DNA of 64,000 bases from Photobacterium malacitanum. GTDB taxonomy: Bacteria > Pseudomonadota > Gammaproteobacteria > Enterobacterales > Vibrionaceae. The translations under genes were made by a program, and so were the position numbers. Under the pieces are notes generated by a model that did not search any database, was not told the origin of the DNA, and saw nothing but the letters and a program-made list of their open reading frames with translations. The DNA lies in NCBI RefSeq assembly GCF_900185615.1, contig NZ_FYAK01000001.1, positions 839,701-903,700 on the forward strand, written 5' to 3'. Below, in pieces: positions 42,070-51,603 of this stretch (the stretch's first letter is position 1; each line of letters starts with the position of its first letter).

Positions 42070-42273
42070 CTAACGGCGCTGAGTACCACAATCAAGTCGT
42101 GATAACCACAATGGTTTAGTGCTAGTCTGTGACCAACAACGGTACATATAACTGGTTAACCGTGTACGTTTATTCACTGGCATACAAAGCAGGACCGGCA
42201 AACACACTAATCCTAATAAAACCGTATAAACACGACGAGAAATAATATTCGCCACTGAAAACTGCGTGTACAT
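42070..42273 (-). CDS. ybfA: YbfA/DUF2517 family small protein
   Basis: A 67-residue protein that lines up with E. coli YbfA from memory: the RRVYTVLLGLVCLPVLL hydrophobic stretch (about 13-29), then YMYRCWSQTSTKPLWLSRLD (about 42-61), parallel to YbfA's SYLHRVWSKTSDKPVWMDQ. It probably has one membrane helix. A strong AGGAG site precedes the ATG and a terminator follows, so it is a real single-gene unit. Function unknown. Confidence 0.82.
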   Translation of the reverse strand: MYTQFSVANIISRRVYTVLLGLVCLPVLLCMPVNKRTRLTSYMYRCWSQTSTKPLWLSRLDCGTQRR

Positions 42274-42399
42274 AGCTAACTCCTGACCCGATAAACCTAG
42301 TGATACTTTAATCCAATAAATGAAAGAATACTACAGAAATCAGGTCAATCATTAGTCAAAAACAGAAAAGAAAACGTTTACCTTGAGAGGTGTGTCAAT

Positions 42400-43182
42400 A
42401 TGTTACAAAAAGATGATGTTAATCATCAAACCAATGCCGATTTTAATGCGCTACTAATAATGCCCAATATTGTCACAAGCTGTTATTACAGTATCAGTGA
42501 TAACTGGCTGCGCAATTTTGCCAAACGAGCAATTATTCCAACCAATATCAGTTATCACGGTAACACTCGATTAGGTTTTTATTATCAGTGGCTATGGCAG
42601 CAATTAATTATCCATCACCCCGATTACAGTCTTATTGGCGAAGAAATCCAATTACAATCACAGCAGACTGTCGGTGCCATTGATTTTTTAGTGCATAATC
42701 ATTGCAGCGATGAAATCGAACACTGGGAAGTGGCGATTAAATTTTATCTCAGCTTTGAGCATCAATGGCCAGGCCCCAATGCTAAGGATAATTTAGATAA
42801 AAAAGTGAATCGAATGGTTGATCATCAGCTTCAACTTACCGACCATCCTGCCTTTCAATACCTCAATTACCCATACCCAACCCAACGCCGATTAATTATA
42901 CAGGGACGATTATTTGATGCTTGGCCTGAACCACACTCAGGTTCAGATATACTCATAAATTCGACCAGCCTAAAGGGCCGTTGGTGCTATTGCTCACAAG
43001 CAACAACATTAGATTTAAAAACACTTGAAAAACGCCAATGGATAGCACCACCGCTATTTTCTCAACTTATCACCTCTCTTAATATTGCAGAGATTAAAGT
43101 ACCGACTCAAGCAATAGACCAAAATAATCAAGTGTGGTTCATCGTACCCGATCATTGGCCACAGCATAATCGCCAGCTATAA
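42400..43182 (+). CDS. DUF1853 family protein
   Basis: A 260-residue protein of the DUF1853 family. Typical parts are RLGFYYQWLWQQLI (about 57-70), GAIDFLVHN (about 92-100), HWEVAIKFYL (about 108-117) and GPNAKDNLDKKVNRMVDHQL (about 125-144). The order Asp ... Glu-x-Lys (ID...EVAIK) resembles the active site of PD-(D/E)XK nucleases; I infer a possible nuclease-like fold, with no proof of activity. The ATG follows GAGAGGTG. It stands alone, ending at a bidirectional terminator. Confidence 0.85.
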   Translation: MLQKDDVNHQTNADFNALLIMPNIVTSCYYSISDNWLRNFAKRAIIPTNISYHGNTRLGFYYQWLWQQLIIHHPDYSLIGEEIQLQSQQTVGAIDFLVHNHCSDEIEHWEVAIKFYLSFEHQWPGPNAKDNLDKKVNRMVDHQLQLTDHPAFQYLNYPYPTQRRLIIQGRLFDAWPEPHSGSDILINSTSLKGRWCYCSQATTLDLKTLEKRQWIAPPLFSQLITSLNIAEIKVPTQAIDQNNQVWFIVPDHWPQHNRQL

Positions 43183-43224
43183 AAAAACGCCCGAGTTCAC
43201 TTTAATGAACTATGGGCGTTTTTT
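43181..43224. terminator. Bidirectional terminator between the DUF1853 gene and pgm
   Basis: Stem AAAAAACGCCC.AGTTCA paired with TGAACT.GGGCGTTTTTT around a short loop (43182-43223). A and T runs on both sides suit two converging genes. Confidence 0.9.
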
Positions 43225-43251
43225 GTCTTTAGTATTGGCTATAATGCTAAA

Positions 43252-44898
43252 TTATAAACCAGCATCGCTAAATACTTTGCTAACGATATCTTGTGCTTCT
43301 TGCTCAATAAGGGCTAAATGCTCTTTACCTTTAAAGCTTTCACAATAAATTTTGTAGATATCTTCAGTGCCTGATGGGCGTGCCGCAAACCAACCGTTTT
43401 CAGTGGTTACTTTCAAGCCACCAATCGCGGCACCATTACCTGGCGCATGCGTTAGTCGAGCAAGAATAGGCTCACCAGCAAGTGTTGTTGCTGCAACCAT
43501 TTCAGGTGATAATTTGCTCAATACAGCTTTTTGTTCTTTATTAGCAACAGCTTGTAGACGCGCATATTCTGAGCTACCAAATTTAGCAGCAAGCTCATCG
43601 TAATATTGTTGTGGATTCTTACCTGTAACCGCAGTGATTTCAGCTGCTAATAAGCACAAAAGAATACCATCTTTATCTGTTGACCAAGGCGTACCATCTT
43701 GACGTAAGAAAGAAGCACCTGCGCTTTCTTCACCACCAAAACCTAAGCTGCCGTCGTATAGACCATCAACAAACCATTTAAAGCCAACAGGCACTTCAAC
43801 AAGTTCACGGCCTAATGCTGCCACAACACGATCAATAATAGCGCTTGATACCAATGTCTTACCAACAGCAACTTGATCACTCCAACCACTACGATGGCGG
43901 AATAAATAATCAATACATACTGCAAGATAATGGTTTGGATTCATCAAACCTGCTGGAGTAACGATACCGTGGCGGTCATAATCAGGATCATTACCAAAAG
44001 CAAGATCATAGTTATCTTTATAAGCCAATAAGCCTGCCATCGCGTAAGGTGATGAACAGTCCATACGCACAACACCGTCTTTATCTAATGACATGAAACG
44101 GAATGATGGATCGATAGACTCATTAACTAGAGTTAAGTCTAGCGCGTAGTGCTGTGCAATTTGACGCCAGTACTCAATACCTGAACCACCAAGTGGATCA
44201 ACACCTAGCTTTAAGTTTGCTTTTTGAATTGCTTCAATATCAATAACGTTAGCTAAGTCAGCAACATAAGGTGCTACAAGATCTTGCTCTACAACAAGAT
44301 CTGACGCAAAAGCATCTGTAATTGAAACACGCTTTACGTCAACCATGCCGTTAGCAATAATGTCGTTTGCACGCTGTTCAATCGCTGTGGTTAATTCACT
44401 TTCAGCTGGGCCACCGTGAACTGGATTATATTTAATGCCGCCATCTTGTGGTGGATTATGCGATGGAGTAATGACAATACCATCAGCTTTGTCAGCATGG
44501 GCTTTATTATGGCAAAGAATCGCATGTGAAATGCCTGGTGTTGGTGTATAACCTAGCCCTTCTTGAACCACAACTTTAACATTGTTCGCCACTAACACTT
44601 CTAAAGTTGAAGTGAATGCCGGTTCAGATAAAGCATGGGTATCCTTACCTAAAAATAGCGGGCCAGTTAAACCATTCGCTAGACGAACTTCAGCAATAGC
44701 CTGAGCAATTGCCCAAATATGATGCTGATTGAAGGTACCTTTGTCTGCTGTACCACGATGTCCAGACGTACCAAATGCTACTTTTTGTAGCGGATCGGTA
44801 ATATTTGGCTCAATGAGAAAATAATTAGCAACAAGTGCTGGAATATTATGCATATCTTCTTGCTGAGCGCGTTGACCCGCACGAGGATGGATTGCCAT
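43252..44898 (-). CDS. pgm: Phosphoglucomutase (alpha-D-glucose phosphate-specific)
   Basis: Interconverts glucose-1-phosphate and glucose-6-phosphate. I start it at the ATG at 44898 ([10 protein letters not shown], 548 residues), seven bases after AGGA; an upstream ATG at 44922 overlaps the space after seqA and lacks a site. The phosphoserine motif [13 protein letters not shown] (Ser near 146), the metal loop DPDYDRHG, the sugar-binding [10 protein letters not shown] and the phosphate-binding [10 protein letters not shown] are all present. It follows seqA by 30 bases, the conserved seqA-pgm pair. Confidence 0.97.
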   Translation of the reverse strand: MAIHPRAGQRAQQEDMHNIPALVANYFLIEPNITDPLQKVAFGTSGHRGTADKGTFNQHHIWAIAQAIAEVRLANGLTGPLFLGKDTHALSEPAFTSTLEVLVANNVKVVVQEGLGYTPTPGISHAILCHNKAHADKADGIVITPSHNPPQDGGIKYNPVHGGPAESELTTAIEQRANDIIANGMVDVKRVSITDAFASDLVVEQDLVAPYVADLANVIDIEAIQKANLKLGVDPLGGSGIEYWRQIAQHYALDLTLVNESIDPSFRFMSLDKDGVVRMDCSSPYAMAGLLAYKDNYDLAFGNDPDYDRHGIVTPAGLMNPNHYLAVCIDYLFRHRSGWSDQVAVGKTLVSSAIIDRVVAALGRELVEVPVGFKWFVDGLYDGSLGFGGEESAGASFLRQDGTPWSTDKDGILLCLLAAEITAVTGKNPQQYYDELAAKFGSSEYARLQAVANKEQKAVLSKLSPEMVAATTLAGEPILARLTHAPGNGAAIGGLKVTTENGWFAARPSGTEDIYKIYCESFKGKEHLALIEQEAQDIVSKVFSDAGL

Positions 44899-44928
44899 TG
44901 TCTTATCCTTGTAAAAAATCAATAGTGA

Positions 44929-45486
44929 TTATATTTCACCACAAACTTTATCAATAATATCAGAACTGAAGCCCATCTTCGTCATTAATTGGTCAATCAT
45001 TTGACGCTTTCGGTCAGTATTAGTATTAGTGATCACCCAAAATGGCGTCGTTGGGATTAATTTAGGCTTCGTTGTTTTACCACTTGCAAGCAACGTTTCT
45101 TCGTCATGAGCAAAATAAACGCGTGTACGCCCTTTAATAGCAGCTGCTTCAGCAAAACCGTCAGCATCAATGCGATAAAGAGAAGATAAGATCAGCATAA
45201 AACGGCCAATGGCTTTTTCTTGCGCTGCAAATTCATCAGAAATTAGCACGGTACGCATTTCTTTAACGCGATCCATGGTTGGTTCATTACCAGCATCACG
45301 GCTCACAACGATGCCTTTAGGACGAACCGGCATCACAACAGCAACTTCTGGTTGCAATTGTTCTTCTGGCACCATAAGCAAGCGACGTAAAATATCAGAA
45401 GCGCTTTCACCAATGTGTTGAGTTTGGCTAGCAATAAAACGATATAGCTCTTCGTCTACCTCAATAGTCTTCATGGTATTATTCAT
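44929..45486 (-). CDS. seqA: Negative modulator of replication initiation SeqA
   Basis: Binds hemimethylated GATC sites and sequesters oriC after initiation. The N-terminal oligomerisation domain holds KTIEVDEELYRFIASQTQHI, and a C-terminal DNA-binding domain (from about 70) includes KGRTRVYFAHDEETLLASG and the end KMGFSSDIIDKVCGEI. The start is one of three close ATGs; 45486 has the best spacing to CGGA, while 45474 matches the E. coli N-terminus (MKTIEV). It is cotranscribed with pgm. Confidence 0.95.
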   Translation of the reverse strand: MNNTMKTIEVDEELYRFIASQTQHIGESASDILRRLLMVPEEQLQPEVAVVMPVRPKGIVVSRDAGNEPTMDRVKEMRTVLISDEFAAQEKAIGRFMLILSSLYRIDADGFAEAAAIKGRTRVYFAHDEETLLASGKTTKPKLIPTTPFWVITNTNTDRKRQMIDQLMTKMGFSSDIIDKVCGEI

Positions 45487-45578
45487 TATCATTCCGTTTA
45501 AAATTCTGGGTACGATTATAGCCTGATCCGAGGTTATACTCTATGGTAAATACCACACCTAACTAGAGAAAATAGCCA

Positions 45579-46343
45579 GTGAATCTTCATTTTCGTGCTG
45601 AAGGCAAGGGTAAAACGATCGTTTTGATCCATGGTTTGTTTGGCAGCGCAGATAATCTTGGTCTTTTAGCCCGAGAATTAAAACACCACAACCAAGTGAT
45701 CAGCATCGATCTTCGCAATCATGGTTTATCCCCGCACAGTGATCAATTTAGCTATACGGATCTTGCACAAGATATTATTGAGACCCTTGATCATTTAGCC
45801 ATTGATCAGTTTGATATTATTGGCCACTCGATGGGAGGAAAAGTCGCAATGACATTAGCTGCACTTGTACCTGCTCGAATTAACCACCTTATTGTTATCG
45901 ACATTGCCCCCGTTACCTACACGGAACATCGTCATCAAAATGTCTTTAATGGTTTACGTGAAGTCAATCTTCACTCAATAACCAAACGTTCACAAGCTGA
46001 AGACTATCTAGCACGTTATGTTGATAACGCCGATGTGCGTCAATTTTTACTAAAATCATTAGCGAAAACCAACACAGGCTATCAATGGCGGTTTAACGTC
46101 GAAGGGTTAATTGCCAACTACGCTACAATTATGGGTTGGCAATCAGCACCACAACCTTTTAGTGGTAAGACGTTATTTATTAAAGGTCAATTATCTGATT
46201 ATATTGAGCCTCAATACCGCAGCGAGATTATGGCGCAATTTCCAAATGCTAAAGCGCATGTGGTTGCCAATAGCGGCCATTGGCTTCACGCCGAGAAACC
46301 AGTAACGGTTAATCGAATTATTAATCAATTTCTAGAGCAGTAA
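45579..46343 (+). CDS. ybfF: Esterase YbfF (alpha/beta hydrolase)
   Basis: Cytosolic esterase of 254 residues, similar to E. coli YbfF, which acts on short acyl and acyl-CoA esters. The oxyanion loop VLIHGLFGSADNLG (about 15-28), LRNHGLSPH, nucleophile elbow GHSMGGK (about 86-92) and C-terminal NSGHWLHAEKP (catalytic His) are clear. The start is GTG with an AGAGAA site. It diverges from seqA and precedes fldA, as in the E. coli seqA-ybfF-fldA region. Confidence 0.93.
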   Translation: MNLHFRAEGKGKTIVLIHGLFGSADNLGLLARELKHHNQVISIDLRNHGLSPHSDQFSYTDLAQDIIETLDHLAIDQFDIIGHSMGGKVAMTLAALVPARINHLIVIDIAPVTYTEHRHQNVFNGLREVNLHSITKRSQAEDYLARYVDNADVRQFLLKSLAKTNTGYQWRFNVEGLIANYATIMGWQSAPQPFSGKTLFIKGQLSDYIEPQYRSEIMAQFPNAKAHVVANSGHWLHAEKPVTVNRIINQFLEQ

Positions 46344-46669
46344 ACGTAAATAACTGCTCATTAAAATCGACCATTAACTATAGTAGACAACAAGAGTAAT
46401 TATTAAATCCCGTACTCTATTGTGGTATAGTGCGTTAACTCTGATAGCTTTCATTAATCTCTAATGCGACTAAACAGCCGATAAGTAAGCTAATGTTATT
46501 AACGACAAGCTATCACGCCCTACTTAGTCAAGGGCAATAATAATCAGTGATAATATTTGGGCGAAAAAACACCAAATCGTCATCAAATATTAATTATCAT
46601 TGCGTCATTTATACTGATTTCTGTAAACTGCTAGCAGCAGTTAACAATTTAATATGGGTAATATCTACT
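46344..46669 (+). promoter_or_regulatory. Gap upstream of fldA
   Basis: A 326-base stretch without a convincing gene. It holds the fldA promoter; TATAGT at about 46426-46431 is a possible -10 box, with no good -35 box. An open frame upstream of fldA from 46547 is only an N-terminal extension and has low-complexity codons unlike flavodoxin. I see no E. coli-like ybfE gene here. Confidence 0.35.
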
Positions 46670-47197
46670 ATGGCGAGCGTTGGACTCTTCTTTGGTAGCG
46701 ACACCGGTAACACCGAAGCTGTCGCTAAAATGATTCAGAAGCAACTAGGTAGCAAACTAGTTGAAGTAAAAGATATCGCAAAAAGCAGCAAAGAAGATAT
46801 CGACAACTTTGATCTGATACTACTAGGTATCCCTACTTGGTACTACGGTGAACCACAGTGTGATTGGGATGATTTCTTCCCAGAGCTTGAACAAGTTGAT
46901 TTCTCAACTAAGCTTGTTGCTATCTTTGGTTGTGGTGACCAAGAAGATTACGCAGAGTACTTCTGTGATGCAATGGGTACTGTTCGTGACATCGTTGAAA
47001 GCAAAGGCGGCACAATTGTTGGCAATTACTCAACCGCTGGCTATGAATTTGAAGCATCAAAAGCATTAGTTGATGATGCAAACTTTGTTGGTTTATGTAT
47101 TGATGAAGACCGTCAACCAGAACTAACAGCTGCTCGTGTTGAGCAATGGGTTAATCAAATCTTTGATGAAATGTGTCTTGCTGAACTTGCTGACTAA
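46670..47197 (+). CDS. fldA: Flavodoxin 1
   Basis: Long-chain flavodoxin, an FMN electron carrier for enzymes such as IspG/IspH, BioB and MetH. I start it at the ATG at 46670 (MASVGLFFGSDTGNTEAVAK, 175 residues), the family length. Residues GSDTGNTEA (8-16) bind FMN phosphate, and PTWYYGEPQCDWDDF and FGCGDQEDYAEYFCDA bracket the flavin ring. The fldA-fur pairing is retained with one gene inserted (DUF4442, opposite strand). Confidence 0.97.
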   Translation: MASVGLFFGSDTGNTEAVAKMIQKQLGSKLVEVKDIAKSSKEDIDNFDLILLGIPTWYYGEPQCDWDDFFPELEQVDFSTKLVAIFGCGDQEDYAEYFCDAMGTVRDIVESKGGTIVGNYSTAGYEFEASKALVDDANFVGLCIDEDRQPELTAARVEQWVNQIFDEMCLAELAD

Positions 47198-47218
47198 GCA
47201 TTGTCACAATTGACCAAT

Positions 47219-47247
47219 AAAAACGCGCTTTAATAGCGCGTTTTTTA
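47219..47247. terminator. Terminator after fldA
   Basis: Stem ACGCGCT (47223-47229) / AGCGCGT (47235-47241), flanked by A and T runs. It serves fldA and the converging DUF4442 gene. Confidence 0.9.
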
Positions 47248-47270
47248 TTGCCTTACAATCGTTAATTAGC

Positions 47271-47774
47271 CTACTTCATTTCAATATCTGCTGATGGTTC
47301 AAGCTGTTGTGAACGATATTGGGGCTTTTTTCTAACATATAATATTCGTGTAACTTGTGCCACAACCTCATTATTCGCTTTAGTCACGCTAACGCGAAAC
47401 TCTGGTAAATACTTACGTCCTTCAGCTGTTGCTGCAATAATCTCAGCAATACAAGCTTGTGAAATAACAAAGTCAGCAAATAAATCGCCATCGCCTGGGC
47501 GTATAAACTCGATATGTGCTTGTTTATCCCACACGAAATAGCGCTTACCTAAAATTCCCATCAACATCAGTGAATAAACTGGATCAGTTAACGAGAAAAT
47601 ACTGCCACCATACTGGGTTCGATTGGCATTTTTATTCCACCAACGCAATTTTAATTGTAATCGTACATAACGAAAATCATCACTAATAAACAAAATTTTA
47701 ATACCAGCTCCCCAAAATGGAGGCCATAAGTTTAACGCCAGCTTAACCAAGCTCGGCTTATAGTAATCAAACAA
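47271..47774 (-). CDS. DUF4442 domain protein (hotdog-fold, thioesterase-like)
   Basis: A 167-residue protein of the DUF4442 family, related to hotdog-fold acyl-CoA thioesterases. Visible are LKLRWWNKNANRTQYGGSI (about 41-59), which carries the Asn and Gly region typical of the fold, and VWDKQAHIEFIRPGDGDLFA. The start is TTG, seven bases after a strong GGAG site; no ATG fits better. Substrate unknown. It sits alone between fldA and fur. Confidence 0.85.
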   Translation of the reverse strand: MFDYYKPSLVKLALNLWPPFWGAGIKILFISDDFRYVRLQLKLRWWNKNANRTQYGGSIFSLTDPVYSLMLMGILGKRYFVWDKQAHIEFIRPGDGDLFADFVISQACIAEIIAATAEGRKYLPEFRVSVTKANNEVVAQVTRILYVRKKPQYRSQQLEPSADIEMK

Positions 47775-47969
47775 GGCAATACTCCATACAAGCTGGTATG
47801 ATGAGTTAATTTATTACATAAGATTTACAATATTGCAAACTAAAGAAAAGTGATACTTCTGCTAGATAACTGACCTTTTAAGGTTTATTGTTATTGTTAC
47901 GTCACTTATAATGAATCTAAATGAGAAAGACTACTGCTACATTTTGCAGCTAGCCAACAGGAAAATCGG

Positions 47970-48416
47970 ATGTCAGATAATAATCACGCGCTCAAGCAAG
48001 CAGGTCTTAAAGTTACACTTCCTCGTCTTAAGATTTTAGAAGTGCTTCAACAACCGGATTGCCAACATATCAGTGCTGAAGACCTGTATAAAAAACTCAT
48101 CGATATCGGTGAAGAAATTGGCCTTGCGACGGTTTACCGTGTTCTTAACCAATTTGATGATGCAGGCATTGTAACTCGCCACCATTTTGAAGGTGGTAAG
48201 TCAGTATTTGAATTAGCCACTCAACATCATCATGATCACCTTGTTTGTCTTGATTGTGGAAAAGTAATTGAATTTTCAGACGAAATGATTGAGCAACGCC
48301 AAAAAGAGATCGCGGCACGCTTTAATGTTCGTCTAACAAACCATAGCCTATACCTTTATGGTCATTGTTTTGATGGCAACTGTAATGCAGATGAAACGTT
48401 GCACGATGAAAAATAA
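47970..48416 (+). CDS. fur: Ferric uptake regulator Fur
   Basis: Iron-dependent repressor, 148 residues. The N-terminal winged helix (about 1-83) includes GLKVTLPRLKILEVLQ and the recognition region LATVYRVLNQFDDAGIV. The C-terminal dimerisation domain has the metal sites QHHHDHLVCLDCGKVIEF (about 85-102) and HCFDGNC. An AGGAAA site precedes the ATG, and a terminator follows. Its likely targets in this window include feoABC. Confidence 0.98.
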   Translation: MSDNNHALKQAGLKVTLPRLKILEVLQQPDCQHISAEDLYKKLIDIGEEIGLATVYRVLNQFDDAGIVTRHHFEGGKSVFELATQHHHDHLVCLDCGKVIEFSDEMIEQRQKEIAARFNVRLTNHSLYLYGHCFDGNCNADETLHDEK

Positions 48417-48442
48417 CAATGATTAGTTATTTTCACGCTAAG

Positions 48443-48471
48443 AACCAGTGAGCAATATCACTGGTTTTTTT
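48443..48471 (+). terminator. Terminator of fur
   Basis: Stem AACCAGTGA (48443-48451) / TCACTGGTT (48458-48466) followed by T residues, 27 bases after the fur stop. Confidence 0.92.
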
Positions 48472-48587
48472 ATATTCAGCCCAAATAGAGACCGAGCTCA
48501 CTATTCAAATAACGTTACAATTGACCACGTGACAACCAATGATTAATTACCTATATATCAATTATTTAATTATATTGAGAATTAATC

Positions 48588-49628
48588 ATGAAGCCGCATT
48601 CACTGACTATTGCTTTAATTTCAGCCTTATCGTTAGGCTCTATTTCTTCTGCTGCTAATGCTTGCACTCGTGTTTTATGGCAAACAAAAGATCAGGGCAC
48701 ATTCGTTGCACGTACAATGGACTGGTCGGAATCCACCCAACCAACATTGGTCAACTTCCCTCAAGGCAGTGAATACTCCACTCATTTAAGTAAACTTAAT
48801 AATGTTAAGGCCAAGTATGCCATTACAGGTATAACTGCCTATGGCATTGTTCTTGATGGAATCAACTCGCAAGGGTTAAGTGGTAACGTACTTTATGATG
48901 GTGGCATGGATTTAGGCACAGCCGATCCGCAACAAAAAGTAGGCGCAATAACCTATTTACGCCATTTATTATCACAGTATAAAAACGTCAATCAACTGGT
49001 TGCTGCAATTAAAGATAATGCTCCAATTGAAGAGCTGATCAATGGTATTCCTGTACGTATTGCACTGCATATCTCATTTCAAGATCCAAGCGGTGATAGT
49101 GCCATTATTGAATGGCGTGACGGTAAACCACAAATTTGGCACGGTAAGCAATACACAGTACTGACTAACCAGCCGGGATATGAACAACATCTTGCAAATG
49201 TAAAACGTTCACAACGAGGTTGGGGCGAACAAGCTCAACAATGGAGCCAAACAAACCTTGGTACAGGTGGTAATGCTAATCCTGAGGATCGCTTTATTCA
49301 CACCACTTATTTTTCAAAACACTTAAAAGAACCAACCAGTGTTATTAATGGTATTCTAAAACTAGATTCGACCATGTTTCGTATTCCCCACGATGCTCCT
49401 AACCGCCCTATCAATGGCAAAATGGCTGGCTATGCAACCGAATACTCAGTTAATACCCATTTACAATCAGGCCAAACCTTTATTCGTTATCAATGGGGCG
49501 ATACTTATACCCAATTTAACTATGACGTTAAAGCCATTCAACAATCACAAAAATTAATCAACTTTAATCTTGTTAATAATGATTTAGCGGGTGATATTAC
49601 TCAAAAAATCATCGCTTCAAAAAACTAA
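48588..49628 (+). CDS. Secreted linear amide C-N hydrolase (choloylglycine hydrolase family)
   Basis: Ntn hydrolase of the bile salt hydrolase / penicillin V acylase family, 346 residues. A signal peptide (1-25) ends AANA just before Cys26, so signal cleavage would itself expose the catalytic N-terminal Cys. Spaced from Cys26 as in known enzymes are Arg42 and Asp45 (ARTMDW), then INSQGLSGNVLY, the Asn of LTNQPGY, and the Arg of EDRFIHTTYF. The enzyme should act in the periplasm. Gram-negative relatives hydrolyse penicillin V and acyl-homoserine lactones; the substrate here cannot be read from sequence. Single-gene unit. Confidence 0.9.
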   Translation: MKPHSLTIALISALSLGSISSAANACTRVLWQTKDQGTFVARTMDWSESTQPTLVNFPQGSEYSTHLSKLNNVKAKYAITGITAYGIVLDGINSQGLSGNVLYDGGMDLGTADPQQKVGAITYLRHLLSQYKNVNQLVAAIKDNAPIEELINGIPVRIALHISFQDPSGDSAIIEWRDGKPQIWHGKQYTVLTNQPGYEQHLANVKRSQRGWGEQAQQWSQTNLGTGGNANPEDRFIHTTYFSKHLKEPTSVINGILKLDSTMFRIPHDAPNRPINGKMAGYATEYSVNTHLQSGQTFIRYQWGDTYTQFNYDVKAIQQSQKLINFNLVNNDLAGDITQKIIASKN

Positions 49629-49648
49629 CTCATAACTAAACAACATAA

Positions 49649-49686
49649 AAAAAGCGCCTACTCCATCACTGAAATAGGCGCTTTTT
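49649..49686. terminator. Bidirectional terminator before glnS end
   Basis: Stem AAAAAGCGCCTA (49649-49660) / TAGGCGCTTTTT (49675-49686) with a 14-base loop, serving the converging hydrolase gene and glnS. Confidence 0.92.
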
Positions 49687-49705
49687 AACAAAGATTAATA
49701 ACTAA

Positions 49706-51370
49706 TTAGTCACCAATTTTTGCCCAAGTATCACGTAAGCCCACTGTGCGGTTAAACACTAGGTGATCTGCTGTTGAATCTTTATTATCAGCACAGAAGT
49801 AACCCATACGCTCAAACTGGTAAGCTTTTTCTGCTTCTGCTGCTGCTAATGCAGGCTCAACAAAACCATTTAATACCGTTAGAGATTCAGGGTTAATCAC
49901 TGATACGAAATCTTCTGCAGCGCCAGGGTTTGGCACCGTAAATAGGCGATCGTATAAACGAATTTCTGCTGGAATACCGGCTTGTGCTGATACCCAGTGA
50001 ATAACACCTTTTACTTTACGACCGTCTGCTGGGTTTTTGCCTAGCGTGTCTTTATCGTAAGTACAGTAAATCGTCGTGATATTACCTTCAGCGTCTTTTT
50101 CAATACGCTCAGCTTGAATCACGTATGCGCCACGTAGACGAACTTCTTTACCTAATACTAAACGCTTGTATTTCTTGTTCGCTTCTTCGCGGAAATCTTC
50201 ACGTTCGATGTAAAGTTCACGGCTAAATGGTACTTCACGCGTCCCCATTTCTGGCTTGTTCGGGTGATTAGCGACAGTCAGCACTTCAGTTTCACCGTCG
50301 AAGTTTTCAATGACAACTTTAACAGGATCTAGAACTGCCATTGCACGTGGTGCGTTTTCGTTAAGATCATCTCGAATACAAGATTCTAATGAACTAATTT
50401 CAATGGTGTTGTCTTGCTTAGTTACACCAATACGCTTACAGAATTCACGCATAGAGCCAGGAGTAAAACCACGACGACGTAAACCAGAAATCGTTGGCAT
50501 ACGTGGATCATCCCAACCATCGACTAATTTCTCAGTAACCAGTTGGTTTAGTTTACGCTTTGACATTACCGTATATTCTAAGTTTAGACGACTAAACTCA
50601 TACTGATGTGGAATGCAATCAATAGTAATATTTTCAAGCACCCAATCATATAGACGACGGTTATCCATAAATTCAAGCGTACAGATAGAATGCGTAATGC
50701 CTTCTAGCGCATCAGAAATACAATGCGTGAAGTCGTACATTGGGTAAATGCACCACTTATCACCAGTTTGGTGGTGAGTTGCAAAACGTACACGGTAGAT
50801 AACCGGATCACGCATAACCATAAACGGCGATGCCATGTCGATTTTTGCACGTAGGCACATCTTGCCTTCTTCAACTTCGCCATTCTTCATTTTTTCAAAT
50901 AAGGCTAGGTTTTCTTCAACGCTGCGATCACGGTAAGGGCTATGTTTACCCGCTTGGGTTAACGTACCGCGGTATTCGCGCATTTGCTCAGGACTTAGCT
51001 CATCGACATACGCTAAGCCTTTATTAATTAATTCAATGGCAAACCCGTGAAGCTGATCAAAGTAGTTTGATGAGTAACAAATCTCACCACTCCACTCAAA
51101 GCCTAACCAGTTAACATCATTTTTAATCGACTCAACGTATTCAATGTCTTCTTTCTCAGGGTTAGTGTCATCGAAACGTAAGTTACATTGACCCTGATAG
51201 TCCTGAGCAATACCGAAGTTCAAACAAATAGATTTCGCATGGCCGATATGCAGATAACCATTCGGTTCTGGCGGGAATCGGGTATGTATGCTTGTATGTT
51301 TGCCACTGGCTAAATCCGCATCAATAATTTGGCGAATAAAGTTAGATGGACGAGCTTCAGATTCACTCAT
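49706..51370 (-). CDS. glnS: Glutamine-tRNA ligase
   Basis: Class I synthetase charging tRNA-Gln, monomeric and cytosolic, 554 residues. The HIGH motif is in [16 protein letters not shown] (about 33-48) and the KMSKS-type motif in [13 protein letters not shown] (about 265-277). The C-terminal two beta-barrels bind the anticodon (from about 340). A GAGGTG site precedes the ATG. It is a single gene next to the nag cluster; glnS-nag linkage is also seen in enterobacteria. Confidence 0.97.
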   Translation of the reverse strand: MSESEARPSNFIRQIIDADLASGKHTSIHTRFPPEPNGYLHIGHAKSICLNFGIAQDYQGQCNLRFDDTNPEKEDIEYVESIKNDVNWLGFEWSGEICYSSNYFDQLHGFAIELINKGLAYVDELSPEQMREYRGTLTQAGKHSPYRDRSVEENLALFEKMKNGEVEEGKMCLRAKIDMASPFMVMRDPVIYRVRFATHHQTGDKWCIYPMYDFTHCISDALEGITHSICTLEFMDNRRLYDWVLENITIDCIPHQYEFSRLNLEYTVMSKRKLNQLVTEKLVDGWDDPRMPTISGLRRRGFTPGSMREFCKRIGVTKQDNTIEISSLESCIRDDLNENAPRAMAVLDPVKVVIENFDGETEVLTVANHPNKPEMGTREVPFSRELYIEREDFREEANKKYKRLVLGKEVRLRGAYVIQAERIEKDAEGNITTIYCTYDKDTLGKNPADGRKVKGVIHWVSAQAGIPAEIRLYDRLFTVPNPGAAEDFVSVINPESLTVLNGFVEPALAAAEAEKAYQFERMGYFCADNKDSTADHLVFNRTVGLRDTWAKIGD

Positions 51371-51603
51371 CTATTACACCTCGTGTACTTACAGGATTGA
51401 GAATTATGTACAGTCCATCAATATGAACTATGACTGCACACTATACCTTAATGCTGCTATGCAAAAAATCAAAAACACCGTTATCACAGACAATAGTTGT
51501 TGATTTCATAAATAACGCGCAATAAAAAGCCGACGATGGTTATCCCATCGCCGGCAATTAGCCAGATCAATCAATGTTCTGGCTTTATACTATCGTCAGT
51601 TGA
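51371..51603 (-). terminator. Spacer with the chitobiase terminator (stem at 51529-51555)
   Basis: The spacer between chitobiase and glnS on the minus strand. A strong stem GCCGGCGATGG/CCATCGTCGGC (51545-51555 with 51529-51539, one mismatch pair) is followed by five T residues on the minus strand (51524-51528). The rest, 51371-51520, should hold the glnS promoter, which I cannot pinpoint. Confidence 0.85.

Noticed and set aside
46547..46669. 41-residue N-terminal extension of flavodoxin
   Set aside because: Family members start at MASVGLFFGSDTG; the extension is AT-rich leader without a ribosome binding site.
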